From: an uncultured Nioella sp.
Lineage (GTDB): Bacteria; Pseudomonadota; Alphaproteobacteria; Rhodobacterales; Rhodobacteraceae
Reading direction: 5' to 3'
Assembly (NCBI GenBank): GCA_947495575.1
Contig: CANLZL010000003.1
Coordinates: forward strand, 248,001 to 312,000
DNA length: 64,000 nucleotides
Shown: in pieces, positions 35,796-43,592 of the stretch
Numbering within the stretch: the stretch's first letter is position 1
How the letters are laid out: each line of letters starts with the position of its first letter
The notes under the pieces: generated by a model
Database searches by the model: none
What the model was told of the DNA's origin: nothing
What the model saw: only the letters and a program-made list of their open reading frames with translations
Program-made: the position numbers and the translations under genes

Positions 35796-36269
35796 TTACG
35801 AGCAGGCCTTGTCGCTATATAGAACGCCATCGGGATCCGCGTAGACCCAGCCACCCGGCTCGAACGTGACGCCACCAAATCCGATTGCGCAATCGGATTT
35901 CCCCCATCCCAGCTTCGCGCTTTTCACTGGGCTGGTGCCAAGGCAACAAACCAGAATATCCATCTCGCTCACTTCGACGCTATCGCGGATCGCACCGTTG
36001 ATGATCAGCCCGGCCCATCCGTTCTGGATGGCCAGATCGGCCATGATATCACCCAGCAAAGCAACCCGGGTTGATCCCCCGCCGTCAACGACCAGCACTC
36101 TGCCGTTGCCGGGTGTTTCCAGTTGTGCGCGAACAACGGAATTGTCCTCGAAGCATTTCACGGTCTGAACCTGTGCCGCCAGAAAAAGCTTGGTTCCAAA
36201 TTGGCGAAACGGAAGATGGACAAGGCTTAACTGGTCGGCATGGGTGTCGATGAGATCAGCAGTTTTCAT
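35796..36269 (-). CDS. RraA-like / 4-hydroxy-4-methyl-2-oxoglutarate aldolase-type protein
   Basis: 157 residues of the RraA fold: GNGRVLVVDGGGSTRVALLGD at about 54-74 and NGWAGLIINGAIRDSVEV at about 82-99. The G..RD motif binds metal and pyruvate in the aldolase members. The family covers the RNase E inhibitor RraA and class II pyruvate aldolases/oxaloacetate decarboxylases. Here it is the last gene of an eight-gene catabolic operon, 4 bp after otnC, so an aldolase or decarboxylase role is more likely than RNase E control. Confidence 0.83.
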   Translation of the reverse strand: MKTADLIDTHADQLSLVHLPFRQFGTKLFLAAQVQTVKCFEDNSVVRAQLETPGNGRVLVVDGGGSTRVALLGDIMADLAIQNGWAGLIINGAIRDSVEVSEMDILVCCLGTSPVKSAKLGWGKSDCAIGFGGVTFEPGGWVYADPDGVLYSDKACS

Positions 36270-36273
36270 GGCT

Positions 36274-36915
36274 TCACCTTATTGAAAAAGAGCGTTCTAA
36301 GTCGGCGACATCGGCCTGCGACAAGTACCGGACGGGGGCGTTACGCAAAGCTTCGATCAACTTTGCGGTTTCTTCCAGTTCTTCGGCGGCACAAACGGCC
36401 GAAAAGAGGTCCTTACCGCTGACAACCGGCCCGTGATTGGCCAGCAGAACAGCAGCATATTTTCCGTCCAGCGCCCGGATCAGGTCACCCGATTTCGGGT
36501 CGCCGGGTTTGACATAGGGTACGCGTTTGACGCGCCCCACCCGCATCACCACGTAGGGCGTCAGCGGTGGGATGCAGTCATCCGGGTCAATGTCGGCGCG
36601 GCACGAAATGGCCGTCGCCCAGGTCGAGTGCAGATGAACCACAGCGCCTGCAGACGGCCGGGTTTCATAAAAGGCCTGATGAAGGAAGACCTCTTTGGTG
36701 GGTTTGTCGCCCGCCAAAAGAGAGCCATCCCACGCCACTTTGGAAATTCGATCCGGATCGATATTGCCCAACGTGGAATTTGTCGGGGTCATCAGGATGC
36801 CATCGGCAAGGCGCGCCGAGATATTGCCGGCAGTCCCCACGCTAAACCCGCGGTCAAACAAGGATCGGCATAGGTCACTCATCTGTTGGCGCAGCGCGCG
36901 TTCTGTATCAATCAT
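36274..36915 (-). CDS. otnC: 3-oxo-tetronate 4-phosphate decarboxylase, class II aldolase family
   Basis: 213 residues of the fuculose-aldolase/RibulosePE fold. It contains SVGTAGNISARLADG near 24-38, metal ligands HLHSTWA (His) at about 98-104, NHGPVVSG at about 158-165, and VVMRVGRVKRVPY in the middle. Together with an OtnK-type kinase gene it is diagnostic of the acid-sugar pathway in which 3-oxo-tetronate 4-phosphate loses CO2 to give dihydroxyacetone phosphate. Its ATG overlaps the otnK stop by 4 bp (ATGA). Confidence 0.85.
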   Translation of the reverse strand: MIDTERALRQQMSDLCRSLFDRGFSVGTAGNISARLADGILMTPTNSTLGNIDPDRISKVAWDGSLLAGDKPTKEVFLHQAFYETRPSAGAVVHLHSTWATAISCRADIDPDDCIPPLTPYVVMRVGRVKRVPYVKPGDPKSGDLIRALDGKYAAVLLANHGPVVSGKDLFSAVCAAEELEETAKLIEALRNAPVRYLSQADVADLERSFSIR

Positions 36916-38198
36916 GCCGGTCCCTCCATCACGCGAAGAGCTTTGGCAAAGAAATCCGGCGCCCCGAAGTTTCCAGATTTCAGAGCAATCGCTTGCGGGT
37001 TTGCATCGCCAAGGGTCAATACCGGAACGCCAGGGTCAATCTCAGGTCCGATGATCATCGCGGGGTTGCCAAGTTCTGAGGCCACGGCCTGTGCAACAGC
37101 GCCGGATGTTTCGCCTCCTGCTACGACAATACGACGATACCCTTTGCGCACCAAATTGCGCGCGGCATCGGCAAAGAGGAGATCAAGCTTTGCTGAAACG
37201 GCCTCGCGGCCAAAGGTTTTCTGAAGGGCTTTGACCTCGTCTGGTGTCCCGGACGAGTAGCACAAGGGGGCTTGTCCTGCATGTTTTTCGATGAAGGCCA
37301 CAAGATGGTCGACGCCAAAAACGCCGTGCATCACGGCGGGCACATCAATGGCCAACGTCGGATGATGCTGTGCGTGATGATCAATTTGCCCACGCGTCGC
37401 ACCGGAACAAGATCCGGCCAAAATAGCGGCAGGGCCGGAAACTTCAGTTGAATTGATTTGCCCGCCTTTTGCCAGCCCGGATCGAATGAAATTTCGAGGC
37501 AGACCAAGCGCAATTCCCGAACCGCCAGTTACAAACTTTGCGTCCGCCAGCGCTTCACCCAATGTCAGCAGATCCTCATCTGTGACGGCATCAGCAATAA
37601 ACAAACCGCCGCCCGACGCCTCATGGTCAGAAATCGCCTGACGTACAGTGGCAGGCCCACGGCCCACTACTCTAAGCGGGATAAGACCAACAGGGCCATT
37701 GACCTGTTGGGACAGCCACCGACGTATATCGGGGTCGGTCATCGGGGTTAGCGGATGGTTTTGCATCCCGGAATCATTCAACAGCCGGTCAAAGACAAAA
37801 AGATGCCCCTGATAGATCGTCCGCCCGGCGGTTGGAAACGCAGGGCAAGCAACAGCAGACGTCGCGCCCATGCGCGCCATGATGGCTTCGGCCACCGGGC
37901 CGATATTACCGTCGGGGGTGGAATCGAAGGTCGAGCAATATTTGAAAATTATTTGCTGGCACCCTTGCGCCAAAAGCCAGTCCAGCGCTGCAAGGCTATC
38001 GGCAATTGCCTCCTTCACAGGCGCAGAGCGGCTTTTTAGAGAGATAACTCCGGCCTCGATACCCGGATCAGCCGGACCATCTGGCACACCGGGAAACTGC
38101 GCCGTACGCAGGCCGCCGTCCGGTGCCACGCCCTTGGCAAGCGTGTTGGCAATATCGCTTGCACCCGTGAAGTCATCCGCAATTACGCCTAGCAGCAT
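36912..38198 (-). CDS. otnK: 3-oxo-tetronate kinase (DUF1537 four-carbon acid sugar kinase)
   Basis: 428 residues: N-terminal substrate domain MLLGVIADDFTGASDIANTL at 1-20 with the conserved ADDxTGAxD, then the C-terminal nucleotide domain with VVAGGETSGAVAQAV at about 350-364 and a tail LKSGNFGAPDFF. This is the OtnK/DtnK/YgbK family that phosphorylates the C4 hydroxyl of tetronate derivatives. Pairing with otnC makes 3-oxo-tetronate the best substrate. Overlaps both neighbours (4 bp and 10 bp). Confidence 0.88.
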   Translation of the reverse strand: MLLGVIADDFTGASDIANTLAKGVAPDGGLRTAQFPGVPDGPADPGIEAGVISLKSRSAPVKEAIADSLAALDWLLAQGCQQIIFKYCSTFDSTPDGNIGPVAEAIMARMGATSAVACPAFPTAGRTIYQGHLFVFDRLLNDSGMQNHPLTPMTDPDIRRWLSQQVNGPVGLIPLRVVGRGPATVRQAISDHEASGGGLFIADAVTDEDLLTLGEALADAKFVTGGSGIALGLPRNFIRSGLAKGGQINSTEVSGPAAILAGSCSGATRGQIDHHAQHHPTLAIDVPAVMHGVFGVDHLVAFIEKHAGQAPLCYSSGTPDEVKALQKTFGREAVSAKLDLLFADAARNLVRKGYRRIVVAGGETSGAVAQAVASELGNPAMIIGPEIDPGVPVLTLGDANPQAIALKSGNFGAPDFFAKALRVMEGPA

Positions 38199-38878
38199 TC
38201 TGTGTCACCTATGTCCGAGGTTTCGATGATATGTTTGATTTTGGTGATCGCGGATTCCGGGCTGGTCAGTATGGGCGTTGTGGTGCCCAGCCGCGCCAAC
38301 GGGGCCGCGCTGGCCATAGAAAACTGCGCTAGCAGGATCACATCGGCGTCGGTTATTCCCTGAACGGTTTCAGCGATCAGCTGATCATGGCGACCTGCAT
38401 CGCCTGCACGCAGAGCGTCTAACGCACCACCGCAATAAACCGAGCTGATCCGGGCCTCACGACCGTGTTTTTTGGCCAGCGCATGGAATTCATCCATCAT
38501 GCCGGGGGCGGCTGGCGCAAATGTATAGACCAGAACAACACGTGGTCCATGGGCAAGTGCCGCCTCGAACATAGCTTCATTTGGTTTCAGCACCGGAATG
38601 GAAAGGGCGGCGGCGGCGTCTTCGATCGCACCCCCAAAGGCGGAACAGGTGAACAACACACCGTCAGCACCCATGCCGTCCGCATATTTCGCCAGCCCCA
38701 TGATCCTGTCCGACAGATCCGGCGATAATGCATCGGTTTTTGCACGGTCCGCAGAAAGCCCTTCTTCCAGAATGGTCACGGTCTCTGCGTCGGGCCAGAT
38801 GGCGCCAGCCGCGGCTTCAATCGGGTCTATTGCAACGCGCGTGGCATGGATCAGGGCAATTCGGTGACGGTGCGACAT
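38189..38878 (-). CDS. Asp/Glu/hydantoin racemase-superfamily protein
   Basis: 229 residues with two Cys-containing loops, VLFTCSAFGGAIEDAA at about 76-91 and SSVYCGGALDAL at about 150-161, and the start MSHRHRIALIHATRVAI. The first Cys loop corresponds to the catalytic Cys of Asp/Glu racemases and maleate isomerases. Here it probably epimerises or isomerises a hydroxy-acid of the pathway; no known tetronate pathway uses this family to my knowledge. The second half of the Cys pair is unconfirmed. Confidence 0.75.
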   Translation of the reverse strand: MSHRHRIALIHATRVAIDPIEAAAGAIWPDAETVTILEEGLSADRAKTDALSPDLSDRIMGLAKYADGMGADGVLFTCSAFGGAIEDAAAALSIPVLKPNEAMFEAALAHGPRVVLVYTFAPAAPGMMDEFHALAKKHGREARISSVYCGGALDALRAGDAGRHDQLIAETVQGITDADVILLAQFSMASAAPLARLGTTTPILTSPESAITKIKHIIETSDIGDTECC

Positions 38879-38902
38879 GTGGGATCTCGCGATTGGTGAA
38901 AT

Positions 38903-38931
38903 GGCGGTGCTGGAAACCGTACGGCACCGCC
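38903..38931 (-). promoter_or_regulatory. Intercistronic stem-loop
   Basis: GGCGGTGC / GCACCGCC, an 8-bp perfect stem with a 13-nt loop, in the 92-bp gap between the dehydrogenase and racemase genes. No T-run follows, so it is more likely to affect mRNA stability than to terminate. Confidence 0.55.
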
Positions 38932-38970
38932 CAGTCATTGCCACCCTAAAAAGGGCAGCGGGGAGAATGG

Positions 38971-40056
38971 TTAAGCCGCTACGGTTTCTGTGGCGACTTC
39001 ATTGGCGACCATTTTGCCGAAGGCGTCGCAATTGACGGTGCCGCCGAGGTCGCGGGTGCGTTTGGCGGGGTCGTCAATGACGGCGTCCACTGCGGCTTCG
39101 ATCGCCTGGCCTGCCTCCATCAGCTTCTGGATGCCGCGCTGTTCGCCCAGCCAGGACAGCATCATCGCCGCCGACAGGATCAGCGAGGTCGGGTTCGCCA
39201 CGTTCTGACCCTGGATATCGGGGGCCGAGCCATGTTGCGCCTGCGCGCAGCACAGGCCGGTTTCCGCATTGGCGTTGATCGAGCCGGCAAGGCCCAGAGA
39301 GCCAGACAGTTCCGAGGCCAGATCCGACAGGATATCGCCGTAGAAATTTGTGGCCACGACCACGTCATATTCATGGGGTTTGCGCACCAGAAGGGCGGCA
39401 AAAGCATCGACGATCAGCTCTTCTGTTTCCACGTCCGGGAAGTCTTTGGCCACCGCGCGGAAGCATTCCAGGAACAGCCCGTCGGTCATCAGGAAACTGT
39501 TCGCCTTGTGAATCGCGGCCACTTTCTTCTTGCGCTGCATCGCCAGTTTGAAGGCTTCGCGGCAGATCCGCATCGAGCCATGGCGGGTGATCTTGCGCAC
39601 AGACAGCGCCATGTCGGGGTCGGGCATCATCTCTCCCACGCCGCGATACATGTTGCGGTCGGGATAGAAGCCCTCGGTCGCCTCGCGCATAATCACCAGA
39701 TCCATGCCGGGGGCCTTGTTTGGCACAAATTCGCGGGTCCGGGCGGGGCGGACATTGGCATAAAGGTCCAAACCGATGCGGAATCCGGCCGAGACATTTC
39801 GGCCCCCTTCCACAACCGGTGGGTAGTCCATATGCGACTGAGTTCCCAGGATCACCCCGTCAAATTCACTGCGCGCGCGGTCCAGAACCTCTTCGCGCAA
39901 AGTGATGCCGTGCTTGCGCAGGCTGGTGAACCCGGCCTCTTCCTCGTGAAAGCTCAACCCAAGATCAAACCGCTGATTGGCGGCCTCAACAACCTGCAAC
40001 GTCGCCGCCGTAATCTCAGGACCAATCCCATCGCAGGGTACCGTCATGATACGCAT
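38971..40056 (-). CDS. Isopropylmalate/tartrate dehydrogenase-family enzyme
   Basis: 361 residues of the beta-decarboxylating dehydrogenase family but distinct from leuB: PCDGIGPEITAATLQ at 7-21, VREATEG-type stretch IMREATEGFYPDRNMYRG at about 120-137, Mg ligands in TNFYGDILSDLASEL, and HGSAPDIQGQNVANP. The loop with RIGLDLYANVRPAR lacks LeuB's [14 protein letters not shown]. Known relatives act on tartrate, D-malate, homoisocitrate and 3-isopropylmalate. Placed in the otnK/otnC operon it could oxidise the C3 hydroxyl of a tetronate. Start ATG 40056. Confidence 0.82.
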   Translation of the reverse strand: MRIMTVPCDGIGPEITAATLQVVEAANQRFDLGLSFHEEEAGFTSLRKHGITLREEVLDRARSEFDGVILGTQSHMDYPPVVEGGRNVSAGFRIGLDLYANVRPARTREFVPNKAPGMDLVIMREATEGFYPDRNMYRGVGEMMPDPDMALSVRKITRHGSMRICREAFKLAMQRKKKVAAIHKANSFLMTDGLFLECFRAVAKDFPDVETEELIVDAFAALLVRKPHEYDVVVATNFYGDILSDLASELSGSLGLAGSINANAETGLCCAQAQHGSAPDIQGQNVANPTSLILSAAMMLSWLGEQRGIQKLMEAGQAIEAAVDAVIDDPAKRTRDLGGTVNCDAFGKMVANEVATETVAA

Positions 40057-40102
40057 CTATTTACACTCCTTAGTCCGGGCCCTTGCCCATTATTTTCGAG
40101 GT

Positions 40103-40128
40103 CCAGACCGACCTTTTGGCCGGTCTGG
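40103..40128 (-). promoter_or_regulatory. Intercistronic stem-loop after tctA
   Basis: On the minus-strand RNA, CCAGACCGGCC / GGTCGGTCTGG form an 11-bp stem with an AAAA loop (one G-U pair). It follows the tctA stop by 9 nt and precedes the dehydrogenase gene by 46 nt. It has no T-run. It divides the transporter genes from the enzyme genes and may set their relative expression. Confidence 0.65.
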
Positions 40129-40137
40129 AGAAAGGCG

Positions 40138-41682
40138 TCAGTCTTTGATGTCAGCAGCCGCTGCGGAGGCTGCATTGCGCATCCGGCGCTTCATGCGCTG
40201 GCCCAGCACGATCGGCAGGGCAAAGCCAATGATCGCGAAGATCCAGATACCGATCGCCAGCGGACTGCCGAGTAGAATGCTCCAATCCCCGTCCGAGATT
40301 GTCAGCGCACGACGCAGGTTCACTTCCATTTCATTGCCCAGAAGGATGCCGAGAATGATGGGAACCAAGGGCACATCCAACTTGCGCAGAACCCAGCCCA
40401 ATACTCCGAAGCCGATCATCAGCTCCAGGTCAAAGGTCGACCCAGAGATGCCGTAGATGCCGACAAAAGAGATCATTGCAACCACAGGCATCAGGATCCG
40501 CGTTGGGATCAGCAGGACGCGTGTGAAGATACCAACCAGCGGAATGTTCAGGGCAAGCAGCATGAAGTTGGCAATGAACAGGGCTGCAATCAAACCCCAG
40601 ACTATGTCCGGGCTGTTGGTGAACAACAGGGGGCCGGGCGTCACGTTTAGCGCCAGCAATACGGCGAGCAAAACAGCGGTGGTACCAGACCCCGGAACAC
40701 CCAGGGCCAACATCGGAACCAAGGCCCCGCCAGAAGCCGCGTTGTTGCCAACTTCAGGGGCCACAACGCCACGAGGGTCGCCTTTGCCAAATGTCTCACC
40801 ATCCCGATCAACAACCTGCTTTTCAAGCGAGTAGGATAGGAATGAGCCAAGCGACGCCCCTGCGCCGGGCAAGATGCCCGAAATGAACCCAATGATGGTT
40901 GAGCGGAACATGGTCGGAACGCAGTATTTCAGGACCGATAGCTTTGGCACCAGGCGGCCAATTTGCATCGCCTTTTCATTGCCAACCGCACCGCCGCGAT
41001 GGTTCTCAAGGAAGATAAACACCTCGCTCAGCGCGAAGAGGCCAACGATAGCGATCAGAAAATCAATACCGTCGTAAAGGTGCAATTCGCCAAAGGTAAA
41101 GCGCTGCACACCGGTCTGGGAATCTACCCCGACCATGGCAATTCCGATGCCCAGCATGGCCGCGAAGGCCGACTTGGCTTGGTTAGTTGAAGTGATGCCG
41201 CCAAGCGTTGCAAAGGCGAGGGTAAAGAGCGCGAAATACTCGGCAGGGCCAAACAGCAGCGCGATTTTTACCAATTGCGGGGCCAGCAAGACCAATCCCC
41301 ATGTCGCAAAGAATGCGCCGACGAAAGAGGCAATGCCCGAAAGCGATAAGGCTTCACCGGCCATGCCCTTTTGCGCCATGGGATACCCGTCAAGACAAGT
41401 CATCATGGCAGGCTCATCGCCGGGGATGTTCAGCAAGATCGACGAGATCCGTCCGCCATACATCGCACCGTAGTAAACCGATGTGAGCAAGATCAGCGAA
41501 GGCGTCGGCCCAAGTCCAAGAGTAAAGGCAATCGGGATCAGAATGGCCACGCCATTTGCAGGACCAAGACCCGGCAGAGCGCCCATCAACGTGCCCAGAA
41601 AACAGCCGACAAGGGCGAGGAACAGGTTTTGTAGCGTAAAGGCAATGGCAAAGCCATCGGCCAAAGATGAAAGGGTTTCCAT
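40138..41682 (-). CDS. tctA: Tripartite tricarboxylate transporter, large permease TctA
   Basis: 514 residues with about 11-12 membrane segments and the family signature GTLMGALPGLGPANGVAILIP (about 30-50) and later GFISGILPGAGASLGSFLSYSLE (about 258-280), the pair of GxxPGxG motifs of TctA. It is the main channel of the TTT importer powered by ion gradients. The 12-bp spacing to tctB shows cotranscription. Confidence 0.93.
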   Translation of the reverse strand: METLSSLADGFAIAFTLQNLFLALVGCFLGTLMGALPGLGPANGVAILIPIAFTLGLGPTPSLILLTSVYYGAMYGGRISSILLNIPGDEPAMMTCLDGYPMAQKGMAGEALSLSGIASFVGAFFATWGLVLLAPQLVKIALLFGPAEYFALFTLAFATLGGITSTNQAKSAFAAMLGIGIAMVGVDSQTGVQRFTFGELHLYDGIDFLIAIVGLFALSEVFIFLENHRGGAVGNEKAMQIGRLVPKLSVLKYCVPTMFRSTIIGFISGILPGAGASLGSFLSYSLEKQVVDRDGETFGKGDPRGVVAPEVGNNAASGGALVPMLALGVPGSGTTAVLLAVLLALNVTPGPLLFTNSPDIVWGLIAALFIANFMLLALNIPLVGIFTRVLLIPTRILMPVVAMISFVGIYGISGSTFDLELMIGFGVLGWVLRKLDVPLVPIILGILLGNEMEVNLRRALTISDGDWSILLGSPLAIGIWIFAIIGFALPIVLGQRMKRRMRNAASAAAADIKD

Positions 41683-41693
41683 GGTCTAACTCC

Positions 41694-42125
41694 TCAGAAA
41701 CCAAGGGGGCCGCGCGCAAGCGACAGGCCGAGAATAAGGCGGAAGACAACGTAGATGCCGACAGAAGTCGCGACGCCGGTAATGATGGAACCCAGGATTG
41801 GTGAGCCCAGGCGCCACGTCAGATAGGTCGTTGCAAACACGGTCGAAATCACAAACCCAAGCTCTGGCAGCAACTTTGCGTAAACAGCCATGACTGCGAC
41901 AGCACCGGCGATTTCCAGTAGGTTGCTGATAGCAGGCCATTGGGGTTCGGGATCGGGGCGCAGGATAAAAACCACCGAACAGATGATGATGATGGCGCCA
42001 ATGATGATCGGGAAAGTTCGCGGGCCAACGGCATCAGCCATGAAGCTGTCGGGAATGATCGTCGCGGCCCAGATATAGAAACAGGCAAGTGCCAATCCAG
42101 CCCCGCCCAGTATTCGGTCGCTCAT
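41694..42125 (-). CDS. tctB: Tripartite tricarboxylate transporter, small permease TctB
   Basis: 143 residues with four membrane segments, the usual TctB size and topology (MSDRILGGAGLALACFYIWAA; Pro-Glu-Pro-containing loop after segment 2). It completes the TTT permease with TctA. Low sequence conservation is normal for this family, and the context decides the call. Confidence 0.88.
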   Translation of the reverse strand: MSDRILGGAGLALACFYIWAATIIPDSFMADAVGPRTFPIIIGAIIIICSVVFILRPDPEPQWPAISNLLEIAGAVAVMAVYAKLLPELGFVISTVFATTYLTWRLGSPILGSIITGVATSVGIYVVFRLILGLSLARGPLGF

Positions 42126-42154
42126 GGCGTCCTCCGGTGTTTTGGGATTGAGGA

Positions 42155-42182
42155 GCGCCGCACGTCATAAGCCGTGCAGCGC
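42155..42182 (-). promoter_or_regulatory. Intercistronic stem-loop between tctC and tctB
   Basis: GCGCTGCACG / CGTGCGGCGC on the minus strand, 10 bp with one U-G pair and an 8-nt loop, 14 nt after the tctC stop. It could stabilise the tctC part of the message so that the binding protein is made in excess. Confidence 0.65.
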
Positions 42183-42195
42183 CCTGGATTGGCGA

Positions 42196-43185
42196 TTACT
42201 CGATGATACCAATTTCGCGAGAGATCTCGGTGATCTGGGCGATATTGGATTCGATGAATGCGTCCATGTCGGCGCCGAAGTTATTGAAGGGTTCAATGCC
42301 AGCATCCAGCAGGGACTGACGGAATTCTTCGTTTTCGGTCATTTCCATGATGGCGTTGGTCCAGAACTCGTAGGCTTCCTCACCTGCACCGGCCGGCATA
42401 TAGAGGCCGCGCCAATTGGCACCGACCACGTCATAGCCCTGCTCGACCGCTGTCGGGAATTGGTCGTGTCCGGTCAGACGTTCGGGCGCGAGAACGGCCA
42501 GCAGGCGGATGTCGCCAGATTCGACAAAGCCGCGGATCTCAGAGAAATCGGACGACAGAACCTGAACCGAGTCCGACAGGAGCGCGGTCATCGCTTCGCC
42601 GCCGCCGTCATAGGCAACATAAAGAAGCTGGCGCACATCTTCGAGGCCAGCAGCCTGGGCCAGCAAAAGCGGCTTGATGTGATCATAACCGCCAACAGCA
42701 GAGCCGCCGGACCAGGCAACCGAGCGTGGGTCGGCTACGACGGCGTCCATCAGGTCGCCAAGATCTTCGAAGGGCGAGTCCGCGGCAACTGCAATGGCGC
42801 CATATTCTGCGCCGAAGGTGGCCAGAAACTGAACATCATCTGCCGATGCACCGGGATATGCCCCCTGAGCAAGACGCGATGTTGTGCCGTTCGAGGCCGC
42901 AACAATCAAAGCGGTGTCTTCATTACGCTCATTTGAAACATGCGCGAAGCCCACACCGCCGCCGCCGCCGGACATGTTTGTGACCTGCATGGAACCATCA
43001 ATGATGTCCAGTTGCTGCAGGTAACGGGCGGTTGTGCGGCAAATGAAATCCCAGCCACCACCAGGGTTCGATGGTGCAATACATTCAGGATTTTCGGGCA
43101 TGAAGTCGTCGGCCGAGACAAGTGATGCAGCCGGGAAAGAAGCGATTACGGCAACGGCGCCGATTTTGGTGAATTTCGTGAACAC
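42196..43185 (-). CDS. tctC: TTT-family periplasmic solute-binding protein TctC
   Basis: 329 residues. Signal peptide (MFTKFTKIGAVAVIASFPAASLVSA), then a Bug/TctC fold with CIAPSNPGGGWDFICRTTARYL at about 35-56, the conserved ligand loop, and WSGGSAVGGYDHIKPLLLAQ at about 159-178. The GTG at 43185 (GGGAGG, 7-nt spacer) is preferred to a codon 30 nt upstream. It captures the substrate for TctAB. It is the first gene of the operon, directly behind the predicted GntR site. Confidence 0.92.
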   Translation of the reverse strand: MFTKFTKIGAVAVIASFPAASLVSADDFMPENPECIAPSNPGGGWDFICRTTARYLQQLDIIDGSMQVTNMSGGGGGVGFAHVSNERNEDTALIVAASNGTTSRLAQGAYPGASADDVQFLATFGAEYGAIAVAADSPFEDLGDLMDAVVADPRSVAWSGGSAVGGYDHIKPLLLAQAAGLEDVRQLLYVAYDGGGEAMTALLSDSVQVLSSDFSEIRGFVESGDIRLLAVLAPERLTGHDQFPTAVEQGYDVVGANWRGLYMPAGAGEEAYEFWTNAIMEMTENEEFRQSLLDAGIEPFNNFGADMDAFIESNIAQITEISREIGIIE

Positions 43186-43258
43186 AGATGGTCCTCCCTT
43201 GGATGTCGCGTTCATTCAGCGCGTGATTCTGCGCTGACAGTGAATTTGCATATTTAGG

Positions 43259-43283
43259 TCCAAAAAGCCAAGTCATTTTTGGA
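43259..43283. promoter_or_regulatory. Candidate GntR operator upstream of tctC
   Basis: A perfect inverted repeat: TCCAAAAA (43259-43266), 9-nt spacer, TTTTTGGA (43276-43283), 73 bp upstream of the tctC start. Further TCCAAAAA half-sites lie at 43333-43340, 43488-43495 (reverse) and 43610-43617. Eight-base sites are not expected five times in 360 bp by chance. Confidence 0.65.
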
Positions 43284-43399
43284 TTTTAGTGAGTAAAAGT
43301 TCAATATTATCGCCAATGAGAACAAATTCGCTTCCAAAAAACTCTCGATAATACGTTGTTTTTAATCCTCTTTTTACTACAAATCGCCTCCCCGCTCGA

Positions 43400-43429
43400 T
43401 TGTTTCAGTTTTGTTTTTCTGGCTATAAC
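43400..43429 (+). promoter_or_regulatory. Candidate sigma70 promoter of the GntR gene
   Basis: TTGTTT (43400-43405), an 18-bp spacer and TATAAC (43424-43429), giving a leader of about 155 nt that carries the half-site at 43488. Autoregulation by the GntR protein would follow. Confidence 0.45.
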
Positions 43430-43592
43430 TCGAACAGAAACTCAGCTTGCGCGACGGAGAATCCCATTTTTTCGTCCCTTCTTTGGCTTTTTGGAGCGAC
43501 AAATCCCAAATGTTGGATATGATCTGCAGTAGACAAGGGCGATCCGATTGAGTCAGAGGGATGGCGTGTAGTTTTAGAACCGAGGTGATTTG

